Positions 1 through 5,982 of a stretch of 14,772 nucleotides of DNA are shown piece after piece; the first letter of the stretch is position 1; each line of letters opens with the position of its first letter. Source of the DNA: Candidatus Omnitrophota bacterium. Its GTDB lineage: Bacteria > Omnitrophota > Koll11 > Duberdicusellales > 4484-171. The translations under genes and the position numbers were made by a program. Where the stretch lies: assembly GCA_021735115.1 (NCBI GenBank), contig JAIPHQ010000009.1:1-14772 (forward strand), in the 5' to 3' direction. Under the pieces are notes generated by a model, which saw nothing but the letters and a program-made list of their open reading frames with translations, did not search any database and was not told the origin of the DNA.

Positions 1-283
1 ACTCAATGGTAACATAGGCATCTTTACAAAAAACAACCCGCCAAGGCGATAAAGAGTTAACTATCCGTTTTACTTTCATCTCTCGATCTAGAAATATAAT
101 ATCAATGGGAAAACGCATAAAAAAAGTATGTATTGAAGGGGCCTGATAAAAAATAAGAGCTTGATCATCTTTAATATTATTTCGAAACATTAATCCAAAC
201 AAGCGCTGAAAAAATCCAGAAGCAACTTCAGCAGAAGAAGTTATTTCTACATCTTTGGTTTTATTTACTATTTTATAAAACAT
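1..283 (-). CDS. DUF192 family protein, C-terminus cut by window edge
   Basis: The first 94 residues of a DUF192 (COG1430) protein are visible, read from ATG at 283; the stop lies outside the window. The family signature is clear: an N-terminal stretch FFQRLFGLMFR (residues about 24-34), then IHTFFMRFPIDIIFLD (about 51-66) and a later WRVV. DUF192 proteins are small (roughly 110-150 residues) and of unknown biochemical role. Many carry a signal peptide, but none is seen here, so this copy looks cytoplasmic. Its start overlaps the end of the thioesterase gene by 11 bp, which suggests translational coupling and membership of the same operon. There is no clear Shine-Dalgarno before the ATG. Family assignment is firm; function is unknown. 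Confidence 0.85.
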   Translation of the reverse strand, partial: MFYKIVNKTKDVEITSSAEVASGFFQRLFGLMFRNNIKDDQALIFYQAPSIHTFFMRFPIDIIFLDREMKVKRIVNSLSPWRVVFCKDAYVTIE

Positions 284-665
284 TTTTTAACTTATTTGAT
301 ATAACTTTAGGAACAGGGCAAGCTTTAAACTTTTTATTTATAGAAGCAAGAGTAGTTTTAGCCGAAACTAACAAAGCACCTTTAACCTCAATCAGATTTA
401 AAAATTGTAAAGATGCTGCCTTTAGTTTAGTTAATTTAGTTTTTACTTCAATTGTTTGGCCATAAAGTGCAGGCTTTTTATAGCAAATATTGACATCCCT
501 TACTACAAAAAGGATTCCTTGCTTTGATAATTTGCCTATATCTATGCCTTTATTTTTAAAAAATTCTGTCCTAGCTTCTTCCAAATATTTAAGATAATTA
601 GCATAATAGACTACTCCCCCGCAATCTGTATCATGATAATATATCTTTTTTTTAATTACACCCAT
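273..665 (-). CDS. ybgC: YbgC/FadM-like acyl-CoA thioesterase (hotdog fold)
   Basis: This 130-residue protein is a single hotdog domain of the 4-hydroxybenzoyl-CoA thioesterase/YbgC group, which hydrolyses acyl-CoA (or acyl-ACP) thioesters in the cytoplasm. The family motif is at residues 9-23: HDTDCGGVVYYANYL, with Asp14 in the position of the catalytic aspartate, followed by the ARTEFF helix. Length matches the family. In proteobacteria YbgC sits next to tol-pal genes; here there are none, so a cell-envelope role cannot be read from context and the acyl substrate is unknown. It lies 25 bp downstream of the small membrane protein gene and overlaps the DUF192 start. The ATG has no obvious ribosome binding site. 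The symbol is by family resemblance only. Confidence 0.87.
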   Translation of the reverse strand: MGVIKKKIYYHDTDCGGVVYYANYLKYLEEARTEFFKNKGIDIGKLSKQGILFVVRDVNICYKKPALYGQTIEVKTKLTKLKAASLQFLNLIEVKGALLVSAKTTLASINKKFKACPVPKVISNKLKNVL

Positions 666-690
666 AAAATAAAATATTAGTTAAATTAAC

Positions 691-876
691 TCATAGTTTA
701 AAGAAAAAATCGATAAAAGGATCTCCTGATTTACGATTCCTCTTTTTTAATTGATAGCCAATATAAATTGAAAAAAAACCTAAAACCATCAATAATGTAG
801 CAACAATCAAAGACAATAAGGGAGGATATGCTGCAATCAATATTCCGGCTAAAAGTAACATAATTCCTAAAATCAT
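691..876 (-). CDS. Small two-segment membrane protein, family not recognised
   Basis: A 61-residue hydrophobic protein. Two predicted membrane segments occupy about residues 2-18 (ILGIMLLLAGILIAAYP) and 22-43 (LLSLIVATLLMVLGFFSIYIGY), with a short proline-containing turn between them. A basic stretch KKRNRKSG then leads into the tail DPFIDFFFKL, which should lie on the cytoplasmic side by the positive-inside rule. The start is set at ATG 876 rather than GTG 882, because an AGGAGGT ribosome binding site at 887-881 gives normal spacing to 876 but abuts the GTG. The gene follows the pseudouridine synthase directly, and its ribosome binding site lies within that gene's last codons. I do not recognise the family. 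The strong ribosome binding site and retained operon position argue that it is a real gene. Confidence 0.7.
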   Translation of the reverse strand: MILGIMLLLAGILIAAYPPLLSLIVATLLMVLGFFSIYIGYQLKKRNRKSGDPFIDFFFKL

Positions 877-878
877 AA

Positions 879-1526
879 TCACCTCCTGGTAGTTATAAAA
901 TCTTCCATATATTTTGGTGCACTTATTTTTACTATAACCTTTTCTTTGCTTATCGGATGCCTAAGTTGAATCAAATAGGCGCAAAGAGCTAATTTATTAA
1001 ATTTTATCATAAAATCGCGACGAAAAGCATATTTTCTCTCCCCTAAAATTGGATGTCCGGCTTTGGCCAGATGAATTCTTATTTGATTGGTCCTTCCAGT
1101 CTTTGGCGAAAGCTCGATTAAGTCAAAACCCTTCCCTTTTTTTATAACCTTATAGAAAGTTTCACTACTTTTGGGTTTTTCATTAAACTTTCTGCCTACA
1201 GCATCAAGGATTAAACCCTTAAATAATCCTTTATCTCTTTTAAAGTTTCCTTCAGTTAAAGCAAGGTATTTTTTAATGATTTGTCTTTTTCGAAATTGAT
1301 CGGTAATATTTTTATGAGCTTTTTTAGATCTAGCATAAATTATTAAACCCTGGGTATCTTTATCAAGACGATGACAAATATATAATTTTTCCTTTAGGTA
1401 TTTTTCAATTAAAGAAGTTAGTGTTTTCTTTTCTTTTTTTGGACTCGGCTGCACTACTATCCTAGCTATTTTATTTATAACCAAAAAGCATTCATCATCA
1501 AATACAATATCAAAAACATTATTCAT
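879..1526 (-). CDS. RluA-family 23S rRNA/tRNA pseudouridine synthase, short form
   Basis: This 215-residue protein isomerises uridine to pseudouridine in structured RNA. The catalytic motif HRLD is at residues 52-55, with Asp55 as the nucleophile, followed by DTQGLIIYARS. The conserved GRTNQIRIHL motif is at 144-153 and the C-terminal LRHP motif at about 188-191. The protein begins with VFDDECFLVINKIARIVVQP, the usual start of the catalytic domain. It has no N-terminal S4 RNA-binding domain, unlike RluC and RluD (about 300 or more residues), so it resembles RluA and other short members. The target nucleotide cannot be told from sequence. No clear ribosome binding site precedes ATG 1526. Its stop TGA lies just past the start of the membrane protein's ribosome binding site. 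Confidence 0.9.
   Translation of the reverse strand: MNNVFDIVFDDECFLVINKIARIVVQPSPKKEKKTLTSLIEKYLKEKLYICHRLDKDTQGLIIYARSKKAHKNITDQFRKRQIIKKYLALTEGNFKRDKGLFKGLILDAVGRKFNEKPKSSETFYKVIKKGKGFDLIELSPKTGRTNQIRIHLAKAGHPILGERKYAFRRDFMIKFNKLALCAYLIQLRHPISKEKVIVKISAPKYMEDFITTRR
881..887 (-). promoter_or_regulatory. Shine-Dalgarno site deciding the start of the 61-residue membrane protein
   Basis: The minus strand reads AGGAGGT at 887-881, a near-perfect anti-16S complement inside the last codons of the upstream pseudouridine synthase gene. It is 4 bases from ATG 876, which makes that the likely start, whereas GTG 882 overlaps the site itself. It is one of the two strongest ribosome binding sites in the window; the other precedes the response regulator. 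Confidence 0.75.
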
Positions 1527-1572
1527 AAAAGATAAGCAAGATTAAAAACAATAAAATAAAAAGAGGGTTAAT

Positions 1573-1962
1573 TTATGATTGATATCTTTGAAAAATCTCT
1601 TTAATTTTTGTTTTTAATTCTTCTATTTGGACTGGTTTTGTAATATAGCACTCATCATAAAGAGCAGCTGCTTCTATCTTTGTCGCGTTATCGTCTTTTG
1701 CGCTCAACATAATTACTGGAATAGATAATGTTTCTTTTGATCCCTTAAGTTTTTTTAAAACCTTAATCCCATCAATTTGAGGCATCATTATATCTAAAAT
1801 AATTAAATCAGGTTTAATTCTCATTGCAGTTTTAAAAGCATCTCTAGCTCGAGTAACGGCAATTACATGATATTGTTCTTCTATTTCAAGATTAGCTTTT
1901 AAAAAATAAGTTAAATCTTCTTCGTCATCAACAACTAGTATTCTTTTTATTTTATCTTCCAT
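1573..1962 (-). CDS. Receiver-only response regulator (CheY-like)
   Basis: This 129-residue protein consists of a single receiver domain with no output domain. All the active-site residues are present: acidic pair Asp12/Asp13, phospho-acceptor Asp57 in LIILDIMMPQIDG, Ser87 (the Thr/Ser switch position) in VIMLSAKDD, and Lys109 in ITKP. It is therefore expected to accept phosphate and signal by protein-protein contact or act in a phosphorelay, not by binding DNA itself. The histidine kinase gene lies 45 bp upstream in the same direction and is its probable cognate partner. A strong GGAGGTG ribosome binding site (1973-1967) precedes ATG 1962. The loop ALYDECYITKP replaces the usual GADDYLTKP, losing the Gly and one Asp. 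The target of the phosphorylated form is unknown. Confidence 0.92.
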   Translation of the reverse strand: MEDKIKRILVVDDEEDLTYFLKANLEIEEQYHVIAVTRARDAFKTAMRIKPDLIILDIMMPQIDGIKVLKKLKGSKETLSIPVIMLSAKDDNATKIEAAALYDECYITKPVQIEELKTKIKEIFQRYQS

Positions 1963-1982
1963 CTAACACCTCCACCCCTTTT

Positions 1983-2011
1983 ATTTTATCACTTCATTAT
2001 GCACGCGTTAA
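1983..2011 (-). promoter_or_regulatory. Candidate internal promoter for the response regulator and downstream genes
   Basis: On the minus strand there is a -35-like TTAACG (2011-2006), a 17-bp spacer, and an extended -10, TGATAAAAT (1991-1983). It overlaps the stop codon of the histidine kinase. A start near 1976 would put the response regulator's strong ribosome binding site at the very 5' end of the message. Both boxes deviate from the sigma-70 consensus (4 of 6 and 5 of 6) and the region is AT-rich, so this is a plausible site, not a demonstrated one. Confidence 0.35.
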
Positions 2012-4047
2012 ATTTCTTTATTAATTGGTAATATTATTTTCGCCGTAGCTCCTTTACCCGGCCTACTTCCAATGAATAACTTGCCATCATTATTTTCAAT
2101 TATCATTTTACACATAGCAAGGCCTAGTCCAGTTCCTTTAGTATCCCTTTTAGTTGTAAAAAAAGGTTCAAAAACTTTAGCTAAATTTTCCTCGGGAATC
2201 CCTTCTCCATTATCTATTATATCAATGACATAACTGTTTTTATTTTTTATCTTCATAGAACCAGGGGCTTTATGTGTTTTAATTTTTAGCTTACCTCCTT
2301 TAGGCATAGCTTCTATAGCATTTAGAAAAAGGTTGAATAAAACCTGTTGTATCTGATTTTTATCTCCTGTTATCCCTTCGGGACTTTCTTTGGCATCATT
2401 AATTATTTTTATTTTTACCAAGGATACTTTATATTTAAGCAAAGATAGGGTTTCTTGAATTATATTTTTTAAATCAATACTTTCATTTTTTCTTGCTGAA
2501 GGTTTAGCAAAATTGAGTAAATTTTGTACTATATTATTTGCCCTAAGAGTAGAGTCCTTTACTTTTTTTAAGGCAATAGTTACATCCTTTTCAGGATTAG
2601 TTATTTTTCTTTCTAGAAATTCCACCCCTCCCAATACAACTCCTAAAGGATTTTTTACTTCATGAGCTATTCCAGACGAAAATCTACCTAAAGCAGCAAG
2701 TTTTTCTGATTGGACTAAACTACCTTGGGCTTTCTTTAGCTTTGAGTAAGCTTCTTTTAAAACTTTATTTTCATAAACCCGTTCTTCCTCAGTTCCTATG
2801 GCTGAAGCTATCATTTTTAAGCTTTCTTCATTATTTTTGCCTAGACTAAAATCTCGCTTATAAAAAGCATAAATAACCCCTTTGATTTCTTCTTTAAATT
2901 TAACTATAGACCCAACGCAAGTAGAAAAATTATTACGGATAATATTTAAATTTGTTTTTATATATTTACTATCGGTTAATTTTTTTATAACTACAAATTG
3001 TTCTTGGCTTTTTAAAATATCATATCCGATAGACCCTTCTGATTCTTGATCATCGTAATATTGAGGAGGATTATACTGAGCAAATGAGCTTAAACTATCT
3101 ATTTCTTGATTCTGCCTTTTATAAAAAGCACAAGAAGCTCCTGAAATCTCTCCGTATAAATTAACTAATCTTTTGATATTTTCTTGAGGATCGCCAATAA
3201 GCCCAGAAAGGCATTTATTAATCTCTGTAACTTTACCAACATCTTGTTTATGTTTAATCCCTATGGCAATAGCGTTAGCTACTCTCATAAGATATTCATC
3301 AGATATTTTTGTCCGCTTAGTTCCTGATGTTACAATCAAATCAATTACTCCCAATAAATCGTTTTGATACATCAATGGCACACAGTAATGGCTGTGTTGT
3401 TTAAAAGAGTCTTCTTTTGAAGGAATTGCACAATCTTCAGGATTAGTTGAAAATTGAATAATTTTATCTTGAGCAGCTTTTCCGCAAATACATCTTTGAA
3501 AATTTATATTTTGACATTCTTTACGCAAAAGAGAAGGCACATTAAAAAAAGCTTTAAGTTCAAGTAAATTAGGTTGATCCCCAGCTAAAAAAAACATTGC
3601 TCCAATACTATCTATAAAATGCTTTTCAGAAATAATCAAATTAAGGGCTAGTTTTATAAAAGCTATTTTAGAGATATTATTAAGTGATAACTTTAGTATG
3701 GAATTGGTAACTTTATAAATAAAATGTTTATCTTGAAGATTTACATTTTTTTCAATACCTTTTTCATTTTCTCCAGCATAATTAAGTTCAAAATCTCTTG
3801 TTGAAAGACAATCTTCAGTTATATTAGACTCTCTTTTATCGGTTTTTTCTTTTTGAGTATTTTTTCTAGCTTTAGCCAATAAATATAAATTTCCGGCTAA
3901 GATAAAAAATAGGCCAATAAAACGAAATAATAACTTCTGAAAGTCAGAAGGAAAAATTGCATAAAAATAACTACCTTCACCCATAAAAAAGGAAAAAAGT
4001 GCTAAAACAAACCAATAAATTAGGATTAAAAGAATAGTTAAAAGCAT
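2008..4047 (-). CDS. Membrane-anchored GAF-GAF sensor histidine kinase
   Basis: This 679-residue sensor kinase autophosphorylates on His and should pass phosphate to the adjacent receiver protein. Two membrane segments lie at about 3-22 and 38-58, with almost no periplasmic loop, so sensing is probably intracellular or within the membrane. A first GAF-like domain spans about 115-265 and a second about 280-425, followed by a coiled-coil linker (about 420-450). The HisKA domain has the H-box GIAHEVKNPLG with His462. The HATPase domain shows N-box NLFLNAIEAM (Asn576), G1 DNGEGIP (612-618), F-box FEPFFTTK (626-633) and G2 GTGLGL (638-643), all intact. GAF1 holds a cluster of Cys178, Cys186, Cys188, Cys206, His218, His220 and Cys222, suggestive of metal or redox sensing. 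An AAAGG ribosome binding site precedes ATG 4047. The ligand is unknown. Confidence 0.92.
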   Translation of the reverse strand: MLLTILLILIYWFVLALFSFFMGEGSYFYAIFPSDFQKLLFRFIGLFFILAGNLYLLAKARKNTQKEKTDKRESNITEDCLSTRDFELNYAGENEKGIEKNVNLQDKHFIYKVTNSILKLSLNNISKIAFIKLALNLIISEKHFIDSIGAMFFLAGDQPNLLELKAFFNVPSLLRKECQNINFQRCICGKAAQDKIIQFSTNPEDCAIPSKEDSFKQHSHYCVPLMYQNDLLGVIDLIVTSGTKRTKISDEYLMRVANAIAIGIKHKQDVGKVTEINKCLSGLIGDPQENIKRLVNLYGEISGASCAFYKRQNQEIDSLSSFAQYNPPQYYDDQESEGSIGYDILKSQEQFVVIKKLTDSKYIKTNLNIIRNNFSTCVGSIVKFKEEIKGVIYAFYKRDFSLGKNNEESLKMIASAIGTEEERVYENKVLKEAYSKLKKAQGSLVQSEKLAALGRFSSGIAHEVKNPLGVVLGGVEFLERKITNPEKDVTIALKKVKDSTLRANNIVQNLLNFAKPSARKNESIDLKNIIQETLSLLKYKVSLVKIKIINDAKESPEGITGDKNQIQQVLFNLFLNAIEAMPKGGKLKIKTHKAPGSMKIKNKNSYVIDIIDNGEGIPEENLAKVFEPFFTTKRDTKGTGLGLAMCKMIIENNDGKLFIGSRPGKGATAKIILPINKEI

Positions 4048-4080
4048 AATACCTTTGACTTACATGTATTTCAGTGATTG

Positions 4081-4099
4081 TTATTATACTATATAATAA
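4081..4099. promoter_or_regulatory. Palindrome carrying divergent -10-like boxes between kinase and comF operons
   Basis: A perfect 8-bp inverted repeat, TTATTATA / TATAATAA, is separated by CTA. It contains a consensus TATAAT on the minus strand (4088-4083, toward the kinase) and another on the plus strand (4092-4097, toward comF). No good -35 box stands 16-18 bp upstream on either side: the minus side has only a T-run near 4111-4106 and the plus side TTTCAG at 4069-4074. It could be a shared bidirectional promoter or an operator, but in such AT-rich DNA chance is also possible. The rest of the 128-bp gap (4048-4175) holds the comF-proximal promoter candidate and no gene. Confidence 0.35.
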
Positions 4100-4140
4100 G
4101 GATAAAAAAAAGGCTGAGGGGCACATTCTTTAATTTTCTC

Positions 4141-4169
4141 TTGTATGATCGCAAATAAGCAAATACAAT
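4141..4169 (+). promoter_or_regulatory. Candidate promoter giving a leaderless comF-lptF-lptG message
   Basis: The plus strand reads TTGTAT (4141-4146), a 17-bp spacer, then TACAAT (4164-4169). The -10 box matches consensus at five of six positions; the -35 matches at only three. Transcription normally begins about 7 bases after the -10, which falls on or next to the ATG of comF at 4176. No Shine-Dalgarno sequence exists between the -10 and the ATG, which fits a leaderless mRNA. An in-frame stop at 4146-4148 excludes a start much further upstream. Confidence 0.4.
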
Positions 4170-4175
4170 AATCTT

Positions 4176-4868
4176 ATGTTTAAAAACTCAACCAATACTC
4201 TAATAAATACCTTAAAAAACACATTTTTCCCACCAATCTGTTTTAATTGCGGGAAAAAGACAACTAAAAACTATCTCTGCCTTTCTTGTAAAAAACAGAT
4301 AAAGGTTCTCGGTCCTCCTTTTAGCTATACCCAGCTAAAAATAAACAATAGCAATTATAAAAAAACAATAACAGTTCTCAGCAGCTGTAATTATAAAAAT
4401 CCGATCAAAAACCTAATATACTCTTTTAAATACAAGCATTGTGACTATTTAGCTGGCTTTCTATCTCGTTTTATGGTCAAACAACTTAAAATCACTAAAT
4501 TTAAATCACAAGACTATGATTTTATTATCCCGGTGCCTCTACACCCATATAAAATGAAAATACGAGGCTATAACCAAGCAGAGTTATTGGCCAAACAAAT
4601 AGCAAAATATTTTCAATTACCTTTAAAAAATGATATAATACATTCAAAATATACTGAGAATTCTCAAACAAAGCTTTCCTCAAAAAAACGACAAGAAAAC
4701 GTCAAAGGAAAATTTATAGTAAAGGAAAACTTTACAAATAAAAATATTTTACTAATTGATGATGTTTTCACAACCGGAGCTACAATTTCAACATGCTGCC
4801 GATCTTTAGGCGAAAAAGGTGTAGATAAAATTTTTGTACTTACTTTAGCTAAAACCATAAAAAATTAA
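4176..4868 (+). CDS. comF: ComF family protein (phosphoribosyltransferase fold)
   Basis: This 230-residue ComF-type protein has an N-terminal zinc-ribbon-like set of cysteines (22, 25, 35, 38) preceded by the typical FFPP segment. A type I phosphoribosyltransferase domain follows, with PVPLHPYKMKIRGYNQAELL at about 119-138 and the PRPP-binding loop LLIDDVFTTGAT at 192-203. In Bacillus and Haemophilus ComF is needed for uptake of transforming DNA into the cytosol, but homologues are widespread in bacteria not known to be competent, so competence is not proven here and no other competence gene is in the window. It is the first gene of a plus-strand operon with lptF, whose ATG is 4 bp after the comF stop. 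The start has no ribosome binding site but has a -10-like box just upstream. Confidence 0.93.
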   Translation: MFKNSTNTLINTLKNTFFPPICFNCGKKTTKNYLCLSCKKQIKVLGPPFSYTQLKINNSNYKKTITVLSSCNYKNPIKNLIYSFKYKHCDYLAGFLSRFMVKQLKITKFKSQDYDFIIPVPLHPYKMKIRGYNQAELLAKQIAKYFQLPLKNDIIHSKYTENSQTKLSSKKRQENVKGKFIVKENFTNKNILLIDDVFTTGATISTCCRSLGEKGVDKIFVLTLAKTIKN

Positions 4869-4872
4869 AAAA

Positions 4873-5982
4873 ATGAAAATATTACGAACCTATATTTTAA
4901 AAGAATTCTTAACAGTTTTTCTGTTTTCATTTTTAACAGTAAATATCTTTTTCTTAGGAGGCAGCCTCTATAAGATAACAGATATGATAATCAACAAAGG
5001 TATTCCGGTTTTATCTGCATTAAATGTTTTTTACTTTATAGCCCCTAGAATTTCAGAATATACTATCCCTTTAGCTTTTTTGTTTGCACTTTTATTAACT
5101 ATAGGAAGACTAGTCGTAGATAATGAATTAGTAGCTATACAAAGTTCCGGAATATCAACTATTAAGATTTTTTCAATGTTTTTATTGATTGCTTTTATTT
5201 TTTCTCTTTTCTTGCTTTTTTTAAAAAGTAAGGTTATCCCAGATACTAATTTTCGTTATCACACTCAATTAAAAACTACCTATTCTAAAAATTTACCCGC
5301 TTTAATAGAACCCGGAGTTTTCCTGGATGAATTTGAAAATCATATTCTATATGTAACTGATAAAAATAATCAAGATTTAAAAAACGTTTACATATATAAA
5401 ACAGATAAAAAAGAAGATATAACCGAAATAACTTTTGCAAAAAAAGGTAAATTTATTATAGATAAAAACATATTAAAAATAAAATTAGAACAAGGTTTTC
5501 GTGACATATCCAACTCTGATAGTGAAACCGGCCCATATCGATTAAATTTCAGACGATTTTTTATGGATTTACCAATACAAGAAGAAAAAGAAGAAGTAGT
5601 TCAAAAAAAACCTAAAGATATGCGCCTAGAAGAATTACAAGAGAAAATAAACAGTTTTAAGAAAAAGACTCACAGAAAGGCAGAGTCAAGTGTACCAGCA
5701 GAGATTTTATCTGAATTTCACCGGAGGATAAGTTTTTCCTTTTCTCCAATTGCATTTGTAATCTTGGGATTTGGAATTTCAATGACCATAAAACATAGAG
5801 AAAAATCAATAAATTTTATAATAGCAGCTATAACTGCAGGTGCTTACTATCTTCTTTTTCTTTTTGGTGAAACTTTGACTGAATATCATATGCTGCCTCC
5901 TCCTTTAGCCATGTGGCTACCCAACATAATAATAATTTTAATTGGCATCTTTCTCTTCTATAAATATGCGCATTTTAGATAA
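4873..5982 (+). CDS. lptF: LPS export permease LptF (YjgP/YjgQ family)
   Basis: This 369-residue protein is a permease subunit of the LptB2FG ABC transporter, which extracts lipopolysaccharide from the outer leaflet of the inner membrane for the Lpt bridge. It has the family layout: three N-terminal membrane segments (about 11-32, 60-80, 98-118), a periplasmic beta-jellyroll region (about 120-280), and three C-terminal segments (about 285-304, 312-331, 348-365). The cytoplasmic coupling-region motif DNELVAIQSSGIS (about 83-95) and the late FHRRISFSFSPIAFVILG stretch are characteristic. It is followed with a 17-bp overlap by a second member of the same family. Which of the two is LptF and which LptG is assigned by order only. 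No lptA, lptB or lptC is present in the window. There is no visible ribosome binding site, so coupling to comF is likely. Confidence 0.88.
   Translation: MKILRTYILKEFLTVFLFSFLTVNIFFLGGSLYKITDMIINKGIPVLSALNVFYFIAPRISEYTIPLAFLFALLLTIGRLVVDNELVAIQSSGISTIKIFSMFLLIAFIFSLFLLFLKSKVIPDTNFRYHTQLKTTYSKNLPALIEPGVFLDEFENHILYVTDKNNQDLKNVYIYKTDKKEDITEITFAKKGKFIIDKNILKIKLEQGFRDISNSDSETGPYRLNFRRFFMDLPIQEEKEEVVQKKPKDMRLEELQEKINSFKKKTHRKAESSVPAEILSEFHRRISFSFSPIAFVILGFGISMTIKHREKSINFIIAAITAGAYYLLFLFGETLTEYHMLPPPLAMWLPNIIIILIGIFLFYKYAHFR

Noticed and set aside
680..690. GTTAA-A-TTAAC palindrome before the thioesterase gene
   Set aside because: It is an 11-bp AT-rich repeat expected by chance at this composition, with no promoter-like elements around it.
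877..882. GTG 882 as start of the small membrane protein
   Set aside because: The ribosome binding site at 887-881 overlaps this codon; ATG 876 has proper spacing.
4101..4140. Possible terminator (G-rich stretch next to an A-run/T-run) in the divergent gap
   Set aside because: No complementary arm for GAGGGGC lies nearby, so no hairpin forms before the T-run.
4664..4858. 64-residue minus-strand frame opposite comF
   Set aside because: It is antisense to the conserved PRPP-loop coding region and has no family features.
5942..5965. TTG 5942 as start of lptG
   Set aside because: It would add eight residues with no family match and a 41-bp overlap with lptF; ATG 5966 gives the N-terminus that aligns with LptF.
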